A stretch of 40,451 bases of DNA, from assembly GCA_041494445.1 (NCBI GenBank), contig JBGQAU010000020.1, positions 1 to 40,451 on the forward strand, in the 5' to 3' direction. The notes under the pieces are model-generated. The model was not told the DNA's origin. It did no database searches and saw only the letters and a list, made by a program, of their open reading frames with translations. Made by a program: the position numbers and the translations under genes. Shown piece by piece: positions 25,864-32,844 of this stretch (position 1 is the stretch's first letter; every line of letters starts with the position of its first letter). The DNA is from JAIQFR01 sp041494445. Lineage in GTDB: Bacteria; Acidobacteriota; Polarisedimenticolia; Polarisedimenticolales; JAIQFR01.

Positions 25864-27761
25864 CGCGCCGGTCCTCCGGTCGCCGGGACGTACTCGAATC
25901 CTCCGGGGCCGAACGCGATCCGGATCGTGTCGTAGTCGAGGCGCGCGCGGGCAAGATCGAGGACGCGCCGCTTGACCTCCTCGGGATCGAAAGCGCGGCC
26001 GCCGTTCCGCAGCTCCCTGAGCCAGCCGACCGCGGCGGTGAGGTTCCCGGAGCCGGGCCGGCCCTCGCGCCGGATCTTCTTGGCGACCTCGACGTTGCAG
26101 ACGGACTCGAGAACCGCCTTGAGGTGTCTTGCCCCGTAGATGGCGGAGAAGCCTCTCCGCATCAGCTCCGCTCGGGCCGTGGCGTCCACCTCGAGGGTCA
26201 GACCGTGGATCGCCCGGTACCGGCGCACGATCCGGTAGAGCTCCAGCTCCAGAATTCGCGCCGCGCTCTTCTGGGCAAGACGGTTGAAGTGGATCATCCG
26301 CACCCGGTTCATGAACTCCGGCGTGAGCGCGCGGCGGAGGCCCGCGCGGACGTCCCGGTCGGAGGAGACCGACCGGGCATCCTCGTCCAGGTAGCCGATG
26401 GGAGCCGAGCGCTGTTGCGCGTCGCTGTACCCCAGGTTCGACGTGAAGAAGATCATCGTGTTGGCGAAGCTCAGGACCTTCCCCCGGTTGTCGGTCGTCG
26501 TCCCCCTGTCCAGGATCGACAGGAAGAACGTCCGCAGCTGGGAGTGTGCCTTCTCCACCTCGTCGACGAGGATGACGCTGAGCGGGGCCTTCGAGGACCG
26601 CTCGTGGAACGTCGCCAGAAGGCCCTCCTCGTCCGAGCGGATGAAGCCCCGGGTCGCGCCCCGGAGCTCGTTGATGTCGGAGGGGTAGGTGTAGCTCGGC
26701 CCCTCGATGGCGAGCGTCGGGACCTCGACCTGCCAGATCCCCTCGAGCAGGCGGCACAGGCTCTCCACCAGGTGGTTCTTGCCGACGCCGGTCGGGCCCA
26801 CGAGGAAGTAGGCCGGCGGCTTGCGCAGGTCCCGGGTCCCCGCGGCGAAGAGACTGAACTCGTCGCACAGCGCCTCGATCGCCTCGTCCTGGTCCACGAC
26901 GACGGCGCTCAGGGCCTCTCGCAGCCGGTCCATGTCCACCGAGGAGAACAGGACGATGCGCTCGTACGCCGAGATCAGCTCGTCCCGCGACATCAGGGTG
27001 CCGGCGCCGCCCTCGTCCCGGGCCGCTTCGATGTAGGGATCCTCCGCGGCGCGGGAGGCGCTCGCCGGGGGGGGCGCGACGACCGCCGACTCCCGCGTGA
27101 GGACGTCCGCCGCGGCCGCCATCAGCGGCACCCTCGTGCGGAGATCGTCCGGCGCGCAGGGCGGCCCGACGTCCCCCGGCAGGTGCATGCGCTTGAGAAT
27201 GCTCGCATGGACCTGGAACCGTTCGGAGCACTGCCGGAGGAAGACCACCTCCTCCTCGAGCGGCAGCATCAGGAGCCGGTTCTGCTTGAAGAAGTCGCGG
27301 AGCCGCCGGTCCTCCGAAAGCAGCTCCAGCGCCTCCCCCGCCATCAGGTAGGCCCTCGAGCCGAGCGTCTCGAGGTCGTAGCCCTTGACCTGCCGGAGCC
27401 CGAGCAGGCCCAGGTCGAACAGCGCCTTGTCCCCGATGACCCGCACGTCGTCGGGAAGGCGCCGGACCCGGTAGAGCACCTCGCCCTGGCCGAGCCGCTC
27501 CTGCTCGATCAGGCGGCCGATGAGGTTGAGGAGGAGCCCCCGATCCGGGTGCATGACCCGCTCGATCCTCTCGTTCGAGTAGACGTCGGTGAGCAGGAGC
27601 GAGCAGTCGGTGATCACCCGGCTGAGGTGGCGGACCTCCAGGTCGTCCACGATCCGGTCGGGGAAGAGCCGCGTCGCGACCTCCCGGAGCCGGGCGTCGA
27701 GGCTGTCCTGGTCGAACGGCTCGATCCTTCGAGCGGACGGCACCACCGGATCGCGTCCCAT
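25860..27761 (-). CDS. AAA+ (Clp/HSP100-type) ATPase with an uncharacterised N-terminal domain
   Basis: The ATG at 27761 follows AGGAGGT by 4 bases. The 633-residue protein has an N-terminal region of about 270 residues that is helical and unlike the Clp N-domain, then one AAA-2 module: Walker A GPTGVGKN (near 320-327), Walker B VILVDEVEKAH (near 394-404), sensor 1 FTSNLG (near 437), Arg finger in LTPEFMNRV (near 480), and a Clp D2-small-type C-terminal domain (GARHLKAVLESVCNVEVAKKI). In almost all Clp proteins the P-loop ends GKT/S; here it is GKN, which could weaken Mg2+ binding. No ClpP-binding IGL/IGF loop was seen, so it is probably a protein remodeller and not a protease subunit. It is coupled to the 229-residue gene. 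Confidence 0.85.
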   Translation of the reverse strand: MGRDPVVPSARRIEPFDQDSLDARLREVATRLFPDRIVDDLEVRHLSRVITDCSLLLTDVYSNERIERVMHPDRGLLLNLIGRLIEQERLGQGEVLYRVRRLPDDVRVIGDKALFDLGLLGLRQVKGYDLETLGSRAYLMAGEALELLSEDRRLRDFFKQNRLLMLPLEEEVVFLRQCSERFQVHASILKRMHLPGDVGPPCAPDDLRTRVPLMAAAADVLTRESAVVAPPPASASRAAEDPYIEAARDEGGAGTLMSRDELISAYERIVLFSSVDMDRLREALSAVVVDQDEAIEALCDEFSLFAAGTRDLRKPPAYFLVGPTGVGKNHLVESLCRLLEGIWQVEVPTLAIEGPSYTYPSDINELRGATRGFIRSDEEGLLATFHERSSKAPLSVILVDEVEKAHSQLRTFFLSILDRGTTTDNRGKVLSFANTMIFFTSNLGYSDAQQRSAPIGYLDEDARSVSSDRDVRAGLRRALTPEFMNRVRMIHFNRLAQKSAARILELELYRIVRRYRAIHGLTLEVDATARAELMRRGFSAIYGARHLKAVLESVCNVEVAKKIRREGRPGSGNLTAAVGWLRELRNGGRAFDPEEVKRRVLDLARARLDYDTIRIAFGPGGFEYVPATGGPAR

Positions 27762-27797
27762 GGCGACCTCCTGGGGGGACTTCCCTCCTCGGTAGAA

Positions 27798-27812
27798 CCA
27801 AGATCCGTGCCA
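27798..27812 (-). promoter_or_regulatory. sigma-54-like promoter for the AAA+ gene pair (one -12 mismatch)
   Basis: The minus strand reads TGGCACG-GATC-TTGG, with a perfect -24 element and spacing but GG where GC is normal at -12. It lies 37 bases upstream of the AAA+ ATG, an appropriate distance. The mismatch is at a strongly conserved base, so it may be chance. Confidence 0.35.
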
Positions 27813-27921
27813 CGGGGATGTGGCGCGAATTGGCCCGGTTGTTGGCGTTGTTGGGGGACGCGCCACGAGCAGGAGGACAGGGAACGTCACCGCGCGGAAA
27901 CGCCGTGTCTCCTCGCCGGAC

Positions 27922-27959
27922 AAGAAAAGGGCCCCCGGCGCCGAGTGGCGACGGGGGCC
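27922..27959 (-). terminator. rho-independent terminator of the ScyD/ScyE-like gene
   Basis: GGCCCCCG (27930-27937) pairs with CGGGGGCC (27952-27959), with further pairing inside. On the minus strand the stem is followed by CTTTTCTTG, a usable T tract. It lies 42 bases after the stop of the beta-propeller gene that ends at 28001. Confidence 0.75.
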
Positions 27960-28000
27960 TCTTGCTCGCCGGGCTGCTTCTGGTCGGCTGGGGTTGATCG

Positions 28001-29203
28001 TCAGTGGAGCGTCAGCTTCACCACGGCACCGCTGCTCGGCGCGAACGTAAGGGAGTTGATCGAGACGTACAAGCCGTCGCGACCGGCCGCGATCCCGCCG
28101 GGGAACGGAAGCCGGCCCCCGCCGATGCGCGTGAGCGTCGTCGGGTTGCCGAACGGGATGCGCACGACGTCGCCGGGGGGACCTTGGGTGTTGGGCGCGA
28201 ACATCTCCGCGGCCCAGAAGTTCTCCGAGGCGTCGAAGGTGCAAGCGGTGACCGTGGTCAGCCCGGTCGCCCATAGATGCGCGGCGCCTAGGAAGTCCTC
28301 GGTCGTGTCCGGATCGATGCGCCAGACGTCCGACTGACCGGGGTTCTGGCCGAAGCCGTTCTTGACGAGGTCCAGCGTCCCGACGTACAGGGCGCCGTCG
28401 GGGCCCTGCGCCACGCAGGTCGGCGTGGAGTCGCGCACGCCGTCGTTAGGTATGTAGGCGATCACCCGGGTCGAGCCGTCGCGGGCGACCTCGCTCACCG
28501 TGTTCGCCCCGGCGTCGGCCACGAAGGTCCGGAAGGGGCCGCCGGAACCGCCTCGGGTGACGAGCACACCGTACGGGTTCGAGTCGGGAAAATCCGGCGG
28601 GAAGAGGTCCTTGTGGTCGTTCGTCCACTGGTACTGCTGGTCGCCAACGTCGCCGGCGTCGGTGGCGGCTCCGTTGCCGGGGTTCAGCCGGAACAGGTGC
28701 CCGGTCTGCGGTGGCGCGGGCACGCCCGGGTTCTCCTGCTCGAAGCCGCTCTCCGACTCGCCGACGATGGTGACGAGCGCGCATCCCGCGCGCTCGCCGG
28801 GGGAGTTCTTCATGCAGCCGTTGCCGAACGCCGACACGCCCGACGCGCCGACGACCTCGGGGATGTCGTTCCCGTTCGTATACAGCGCCGTGAACGAGGT
28901 CGACCAGACGCTCCGCTGCCCGCGGGTTCCCGGGCTGTCCCACTTCGTGACGCGACCTTGGGTCACGCCGTGCTCGTCCCCGTTGGCATGGTTTGGATCC
29001 TGGCCGAGGTACGGGCCCGCCTCGGCGACGTAGAGGCTGCCCTTGGCGTCGACGGCGACGCCTCGGGGGTTGTTGAGGCCGGTAACGATAGGTGTGACCG
29101 AGAGAGTCGCGGATTTGGAATCCGCTGCCCGCGCCATCCCGCTGCCCAGGATGGCGGCCGATGCGATCGCTGCTCCCAGGAGCAGCACCTTGCGAGTGCT
29201 CAC
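28001..29203 (-). CDS. secreted ScyD/ScyE-family beta-propeller protein
   Basis: The GTG at 29203 follows GAGGAGG by 6 bases and gives a signal peptide (MSTRKVLLLGAAIASAAILGSGMARA). The 400-residue protein has NHL-like propeller blades such as VTGLNNPRGVAVDAKGSLYVAEAG, DSNPYGVLVTRGG, VADAGANTVSEV, CVAQGPDGALYVGTL and PGGIAAGRDGLYVSI, which match the ScyD/ScyE family found near scytonemin genes in cyanobacteria and in many other bacteria. It would be periplasmic or extracellular; its ligand is unknown. The following stem-loop supplies its terminator. It is divergent from arsR, with about 216 bases between them. Confidence 0.88.
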   Translation of the reverse strand: MSTRKVLLLGAAIASAAILGSGMARAADSKSATLSVTPIVTGLNNPRGVAVDAKGSLYVAEAGPYLGQDPNHANGDEHGVTQGRVTKWDSPGTRGQRSVWSTSFTALYTNGNDIPEVVGASGVSAFGNGCMKNSPGERAGCALVTIVGESESGFEQENPGVPAPPQTGHLFRLNPGNGAATDAGDVGDQQYQWTNDHKDLFPPDFPDSNPYGVLVTRGGSGGPFRTFVADAGANTVSEVARDGSTRVIAYIPNDGVRDSTPTCVAQGPDGALYVGTLDLVKNGFGQNPGQSDVWRIDPDTTEDFLGAAHLWATGLTTVTACTFDASENFWAAEMFAPNTQGPPGDVVRIPFGNPTTLTRIGGGRLPFPGGIAAGRDGLYVSINSLTFAPSSGAVVKLTLH

Positions 29204-29279
29204 GGGTAGCCTCCTCTACGAAAGGGCGGGCGGGACCGCAAGTCCCCGCACGCGAGGGTTACGAGTCAGGACCGTTTCA

Positions 29280-29308
29280 GATTGTGGACTAATATTGTCC
29301 GCTGTCAA
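29280..29308 (-). promoter_or_regulatory. possible promoter of the ScyD/ScyE-like gene
   Basis: On the minus strand a perfect -35 TTGACA (29303-29308) is followed after 17 bases by ACAATC, a poor -10. A GGAC-N7-GTCC dyad overlaps the spacer. The -10 element makes this uncertain. Confidence 0.3.
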
Positions 29309-29360
29309 ATCCGAGATCGATCCGTGCGGCCTCGGGCCGCGCCGCACGGTCCGGGGAACC

Positions 29361-29389
29361 TTGACGGGCTCCTGGGTCGCTACTATACT
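29361..29389 (+). promoter_or_regulatory. sigma-70 promoter of the arsenic operon
   Basis: TTGACG (29361-29366) and TATACT (29384-29389) are separated by exactly 17 bases, matching consensus at 5 of 6 in each. Transcription would start near 29396, about 24 bases before the arsR ATG. Confidence 0.8.
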
Positions 29390-29410
29390 TCGCCACCTAG
29401 CGAAATATAG
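29383..29410. promoter_or_regulatory. ArsR operator overlapping the -10 box
   Basis: TATACTTCGC (29384-29393) and GCGAAATATA (29400-29409) form a 10-bp inverted repeat with one mismatch and a 6-base centre, extended by an outer C-G pair. It covers the -10 element and the start site, so a bound ArsR dimer would block the promoter, and arsenite binding would release it. Confidence 0.8.
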
Positions 29411-29419
29411 GAGATGGCC

Positions 29420-29824
29420 ATGCGACAGCTCGAAGCGGCCCTGAAGGCCGCCGGAGACCCGACTCGCACCCGCATCCTGAAGCTGCTCGAGGACCGCGAT
29501 CTGTGCGTCTGCCAGATCCAGGCCGTGCTGAAGCTCGCGCCCTCCACGGTCTCGAAGCACCTGGCGCTCCTGAAGTCGGCGGGACTCGTCGAGGACCGGC
29601 GGGAGGGGAGGTGGATCCATTACCGCCTCGCGCCGCCGGGAGGGATGCCCTACGCGGATGGCGTGCTGTCCCTAATGCGGGACGTTCTCCAACGCGACCC
29701 GAAGATCGTGGAGGATCGCCGGCGGCTCAAGCAAGTTTTGAGAATGCCGCTGGCCGAGTTGTGCGCACTCGTTCCGGCTCGTCCGCCGGCCGACCCGCCG
29801 GCAAGGGCGGAGACGTCCCGATGA
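29420..29824 (+). CDS. arsR: ArsR/SmtB-family arsenite-responsive repressor
   Basis: The second of two in-frame ATGs (29420) is preferred, because AGGAG lies 6 bases before it; the other at 29414 overlaps that site. The 134-residue protein is a winged-helix repressor with the metal-binding pair C29-V-C31 in RDLCVCQIQ, the classic alpha3 arsenite site, and the recognition helix APSTVSKHLALLKSAGLV. The C-terminal tail (PLAELCALVPARPPADPP) adds a further Cys. It should repress the whole arsenic operon through the dyad at 29383-29410 and fall off when arsenite binds. Its stop overlaps the start of the following permease gene (ATGA). Confidence 0.95.
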   Translation: MRQLEAALKAAGDPTRTRILKLLEDRDLCVCQIQAVLKLAPSTVSKHLALLKSAGLVEDRREGRWIHYRLAPPGGMPYADGVLSLMRDVLQRDPKIVEDRRRLKQVLRMPLAELCALVPARPPADPPARAETSR

Positions 29825-30219
29825 CGGAACTCGTGGGACGCGCGGCGACGGCCGCGCGACGGCGCTCGGGCCGCCTGCTCGCCGGGATCGCCGGGGGCGC
29901 CGGTATCCACGGATACGTTCCGGAGAACTTCATGGCCGTGATCATGGGCAAAGGCGCGTGGTGGTCCGTTCCGCTCGCTGTCCTGATCGGCGTGCCGATG
30001 TACTCCAACGCCGCAGGGATCATCCCGGTGGTGCACGCCTTGCTCGAGAAGGGGGCGGCTCTCGGCACCGTGCTGGCCTTCATGATGTCGGTGATCGCCT
30101 TGTCGCTGCCCGAGGTCATCATCCTGCGGAAGGTCCTGAAGCCGGTCCTGATCGGGACGTTCGTGGGCGTCGTGGCCGCGGGCATCATCGTGGTCGGTTA
30201 TCCTGCTGGTTTGAAATAG
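29821..30219 (+). CDS. half-size ArsP-like permease (C-terminal half only)
   Basis: The ATG at 29821 overlaps the arsR stop. The 132-residue product matches only the C-terminal half of the ArsP-type permease family (Pfam ArsP_1), with the well-conserved GIHGYVPENFMAVIMGK, WWSVPLAVLIGVPMYSNAAGIIPVV and LAFMMSVIALSLPEVIILRKVLKP. Full-length members have about 300-350 residues with two homologous halves. ArsP exports trivalent organoarsenicals across the inner membrane. No N-terminal half is found upstream, where arsR occupies the DNA. The gene may be a functional half-transporter that dimerises, or a remnant; an intact frame, coupling and sequence conservation favour function. Confidence 0.8.
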   Translation: MTELVGRAATAARRRSGRLLAGIAGGAGIHGYVPENFMAVIMGKGAWWSVPLAVLIGVPMYSNAAGIIPVVHALLEKGAALGTVLAFMMSVIALSLPEVIILRKVLKPVLIGTFVGVVAAGIIVVGYPAGLK

Positions 30220-30228
30220 GGAGCCCTT

Positions 30229-30720
30229 ATGACCCTCAGCCAGAAAAGCGGTCTCGCCGTCGTCTTGGTCGCGCTCGTCCTCTCGGGCGCGGCGTTCGCG
30301 GCCGGCAAGGAGCCGGCACCCGTCGTCCCGACGCCCGGAACGCCGTCTGCCGGAAACGCCACTGCGGCCGATGCCGCGTCCCACGTCGTGGAGGTCTATT
30401 ACTTCCGCACCACCAACCGGTGCGCGTCGTGCAGGAAGATCGAAGCGTTCACCGATGCGGCGATCAAGTCGGCCTTCGCGAAGGAGATCCAGGACGGCAA
30501 GATGATCTGGCAGGTGGTCAACATCCAGGAGCCCGGGAACGAGCACTTCATCCAGGAGTACAAGCTCGTCACCAAGTCCGTGGTGGTCATGGACAAGGTC
30601 AACGGCGGGCAGGTCCGTTGGAAGAACCTGGCAAGAATCTGGGAGCTGCTGAGCGACGAGACGCAATTCGCTCAGTACGTGCAGCGAGAGGTGCGGGAGT
30701 ACCTGGAGGGGCGCTCGTGA
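30229..30720 (+). CDS. arsF: ArsF-family thioredoxin-like subunit of a nitro-organoarsenical reductase
   Basis: A GGGAG site precedes the ATG. The 163-residue protein has a signal peptide (about 1-25, ending AAFAAGK) and a thioredoxin-type fold with the redox pair C65-A-S-C68 in TTNRCASCRKIE. The ArsF family is known from the arsEFG operon, in which ArsE and ArsF reduce nitroarsenicals such as roxarsone to aminoarsenicals and ArsG exports the product. The start of the arsG-like gene overlaps its stop (GTGA), so the pair is coupled. ArsE is not adjacent; the thioredoxin domain at the end of this operon could play that part. Confidence 0.85.
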   Translation: MTLSQKSGLAVVLVALVLSGAAFAAGKEPAPVVPTPGTPSAGNATAADAASHVVEVYYFRTTNRCASCRKIEAFTDAAIKSAFAKEIQDGKMIWQVVNIQEPGNEHFIQEYKLVTKSVVVMDKVNGGQVRWKNLARIWELLSDETQFAQYVQREVREYLEGRS

Positions 30721-31409
30721 CCGAGAGCCTCGCCGGCGGCGCGACCGCCCTGTGGCTGGGGATCCTGACCGCCATCAGCCCCTGCCCCCTCGCGACGAAC
30801 ATCGCGGCGGTCTCGTACATCGGCCGCGACGTGGGCCGCTCGGGGCGGGTCGTCGTCTCGGGGCTCGCCTACACGCTGGGTCGGTCCTTAGCCTACGTCG
30901 GGATCGCGATGCTGGTCGTGGCCAGCGTGCTGACGATTCCGGGCGTGTCGTGGTTCCTCCAGGAGCAGGCGAACCGGATTCTGGGCCCGCTTCTCATCGT
31001 CATCGGGGTCCTGATTCTCGGCTGGATTCGAATCCCCATGTCCTCCTTCGGGATCGGAGAGAAACTGCAGAAACGGGCCGCCTCCGGAGGCGCCTTGGGG
31101 GCGGGCTTCCTCGGCATGCTGTTCGCGCTCTCGTTCTGCCCGGTCTCGGCGGGGCTGTTCTTCGGGAGTCTGATTCCGCTGTCGGTGAGCGCCCGCTCGC
31201 CCGTGACGCTTCCGGCGCTGTTCGGGATCGGCACCGGGCTCCCGGTCCTGGCGTGCGCGATCGCAATCGCCTTTGGAGCCAACGTCATCGGCCGGGCGTT
31301 CGACGCGCTCACGCGCATCGAGCGATGGGCGAAGCCGGTCACCGGCGCGGTCTTCATCCTGGCCGGCGTCTATCTCGTAGTCGGACGATTCTTCGGATTC
31401 AGCGGCTGA
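30717..31409 (+). CDS. arsG: ArsG-family CcdA/DsbD-like permease
   Basis: The GTG overlaps the arsF stop. The 230-residue protein has about six membrane segments and the CcdA/DsbD-type pattern with a Cys in each half: AISPCPLATNIA near the first helix and ALSFCPVSAGLFF in the fourth. ArsG is reported to export aromatic aminoarsenicals; CcdA-like proteins pass electrons across the membrane through such Cys pairs, which could also supply the periplasmic ArsF. It lies between arsF and acr3 in the same operon, 29 bases before the latter. Confidence 0.85.
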   Translation: MTESLAGGATALWLGILTAISPCPLATNIAAVSYIGRDVGRSGRVVVSGLAYTLGRSLAYVGIAMLVVASVLTIPGVSWFLQEQANRILGPLLIVIGVLILGWIRIPMSSFGIGEKLQKRAASGGALGAGFLGMLFALSFCPVSAGLFFGSLIPLSVSARSPVTLPALFGIGTGLPVLACAIAIAFGANVIGRAFDALTRIERWAKPVTGAVFILAGVYLVVGRFFGFSG

Positions 31410-31438
31410 CCCCGCAGCGGCGCATCAGGAGAAACTCG

Positions 31439-32530
31439 ATGACCGATCAGACTCGAGCTTCGACGGCCGGCGGCGTGACCCGCCGTCTCTCGTTCCTCGA
31501 CCGGTTCCTGACCGTCTGGATCTTCCTCGCCATGGCCGCCGGAGTCGGCGCCGGCTACGCTTTCCCCGGCATCGTGCCGTTCCTGAACCGGTTCAGCGTC
31601 GGCACCACGTCGATCCCGATCGCCATCGGTCTCATCCTGATGATGTATCCGCCGCTGGCGAAGGTTCGATACGAGGAAATGGGGCCGGTCTTTCGGAACC
31701 TCAAGGTGCTCACGCTCACCCTCGTCCAGAACTGGGTCGTGGGGCCGATCCTGATGTTCGCCCTGGCGGTGCTCTTCCTGCACGACAAGCCGGAGTACAT
31801 GGTCGGGCTGATCATGATCGGGCTCGCCCGATGCATCGCGATGGTCATCGTCTGGAACGACCTGGCCAAGGGCGACACCGAATACTGCGCGGGTCTCGTG
31901 GCCTTCAACTCCGTCTTCCAGGTGCTGTTCTACTCCGTCTACGCCTATGTCTTCATCACCGTGCTGCCGACCTGGTTCGGCCTCGAGGGGGTGGCCGTTC
32001 ACGTCACGATCGGGGAGATCGCCAAGAGCGTGTTTATCTACCTCGGCATCCCGTTCCTCGCGGGCGTGATCACGCGCTTCACGCTCATCAACGTCAAGGA
32101 CAAGACCTGGTACCACGAGAAGTTCATCCCGAAGATCAGCCCGATCACGTTCATCGCCCTCCTGTTCACGATCGTCGTGATGTTCTCGCTCAAGGGGGAG
32201 TACATCGTGCAACTCCCGCTCGACGTGGTGCGGATCGCGATCCCGCTGCTCATCTATTTCGTGGTGATGTTCTTCGTCTCGTTCTTCATGAGCAAGAAGG
32301 TGGGAGCGACCTACGGCCAGTCGGCGACCCTGAGCTTCACCGCGGCCTCGAACAACTTCGAGCTGGCGATCGCCGTGGCCATCGCGACCTTCGGCATCAA
32401 CCATGGCGCCGCGTTCGCGGCCGTCATCGGGCCGCTCGTGGAGGTGCCGGTGCTGATCGGCCTCGTCAACGTCGCGCTGTGGTTGGGGCGCCGCTACTAC
32501 CCGAAGGACTTGGCGATCGCCACGAGCTGA
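31439..32530 (+). CDS. acr3: Acr3-family arsenite efflux permease
   Basis: The ATG at 31439 follows AGGAGAAACTCG. The 363-residue protein has ten predicted membrane segments typical of the BART superfamily, and the Acr3 signature GLARCIAMVIVWNDLAKGD with the conserved Cys and ASNNFELAIAVAIATFG in the ninth segment. It exports arsenite (and in some members antimonite) by the proton gradient. It is the main arsenite exit of the operon, fed by arsC. A GGAG ribosome site follows 3 bases after its stop and introduces the tandem-TGA gene. Confidence 0.96.
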   Translation: MTDQTRASTAGGVTRRLSFLDRFLTVWIFLAMAAGVGAGYAFPGIVPFLNRFSVGTTSIPIAIGLILMMYPPLAKVRYEEMGPVFRNLKVLTLTLVQNWVVGPILMFALAVLFLHDKPEYMVGLIMIGLARCIAMVIVWNDLAKGDTEYCAGLVAFNSVFQVLFYSVYAYVFITVLPTWFGLEGVAVHVTIGEIAKSVFIYLGIPFLAGVITRFTLINVKDKTWYHEKFIPKISPITFIALLFTIVVMFSLKGEYIVQLPLDVVRIAIPLLIYFVVMFFVSFFMSKKVGATYGQSATLSFTAASNNFELAIAVAIATFGINHGAAFAAVIGPLVEVPVLIGLVNVALWLGRRYYPKDLAIATS

Positions 32531-32540
32531 GGAGATCCGA

Positions 32541-32843
32541 ATGCTTCGAGCGACGATCGAGACGGAGAGTCTGAAGCGGTTTCTGGAAACCCGGGGCGGG
32601 GTCCTGAGCGTTGCGATCCAGGCCGTCATGCACGGGTGATGAAGGGCTTCTCGGGGCCCGGTCGGGTCCCTGGGCGCACCGGACGACGAAGAGGATTACG
32701 TGCGGTGTGAAGGCGATGGATTCGTGGTCTTCGTCCACAAAGACATCGCCGCTGACGTTCCGATCCCGGGCCCGATCCGATTCGCCTTCGGGGCGTACGG
32801 GTGGTGTCAGGTGAGCCTCCGGGAAGGGGACGAGGCACGTTGA
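32541..32843 (+). CDS. probable selenoprotein with tandem UGA-UGA (CC/Se motif family)
   Basis: From an ATG with GGAG 7 bases upstream, the frame reads MLRATIETESLKRFLETRGG, continues to VAIQAVMHG, meets two consecutive in-frame TGA codons (32637-32642, residues 33-34), and then goes on for 66 more sense codons to a TGA stop at 32841-32843, one base before the arsC ATG. The downstream half (EEDYVRCEGDGFVVFVHKDI, then IRFAFGAYGWCQVSLREGDEAR) looks like real protein, with high GC3 like its neighbours and a fold reminiscent of HesB-like proteins. Known CC/Se motif proteins carry adjacent Cys or Sec at this place. A stable hairpin with a GGUC loop lies just downstream. If read as Sec-Sec it is a 100-residue protein, perhaps an arsenic-binding or redox factor. 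If not decoded it would be a 32-residue fragment. Confidence 0.75.
32653..32670 (+). promoter_or_regulatory. candidate bacterial SECIS hairpin
   Basis: GGGGCCC (32653-32659), loop GGUC (32660-32663) and GGGUCCC (32664-32670) form a 7-bp stem with one G-U pair. The loop begins 17 bases after the second UGA (20 after the first). The E. coli fdhF SECIS hairpin has an AGGUCU loop that starts about 18 bases after its UGA. The agreement in loop sequence and distance supports SelB-dependent decoding. Confidence 0.55.
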
Positions 32844-32844
32844 G

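Noticed and set aside
32611..32814. A 67-codon plus-strand frame overlapping the tandem-TGA gene in another frame.
   Set aside because: It has a Ser/Arg-rich, non-protein-like composition; the TGA-containing frame has a better start, protein-like sequence and a tight junction to arsC.
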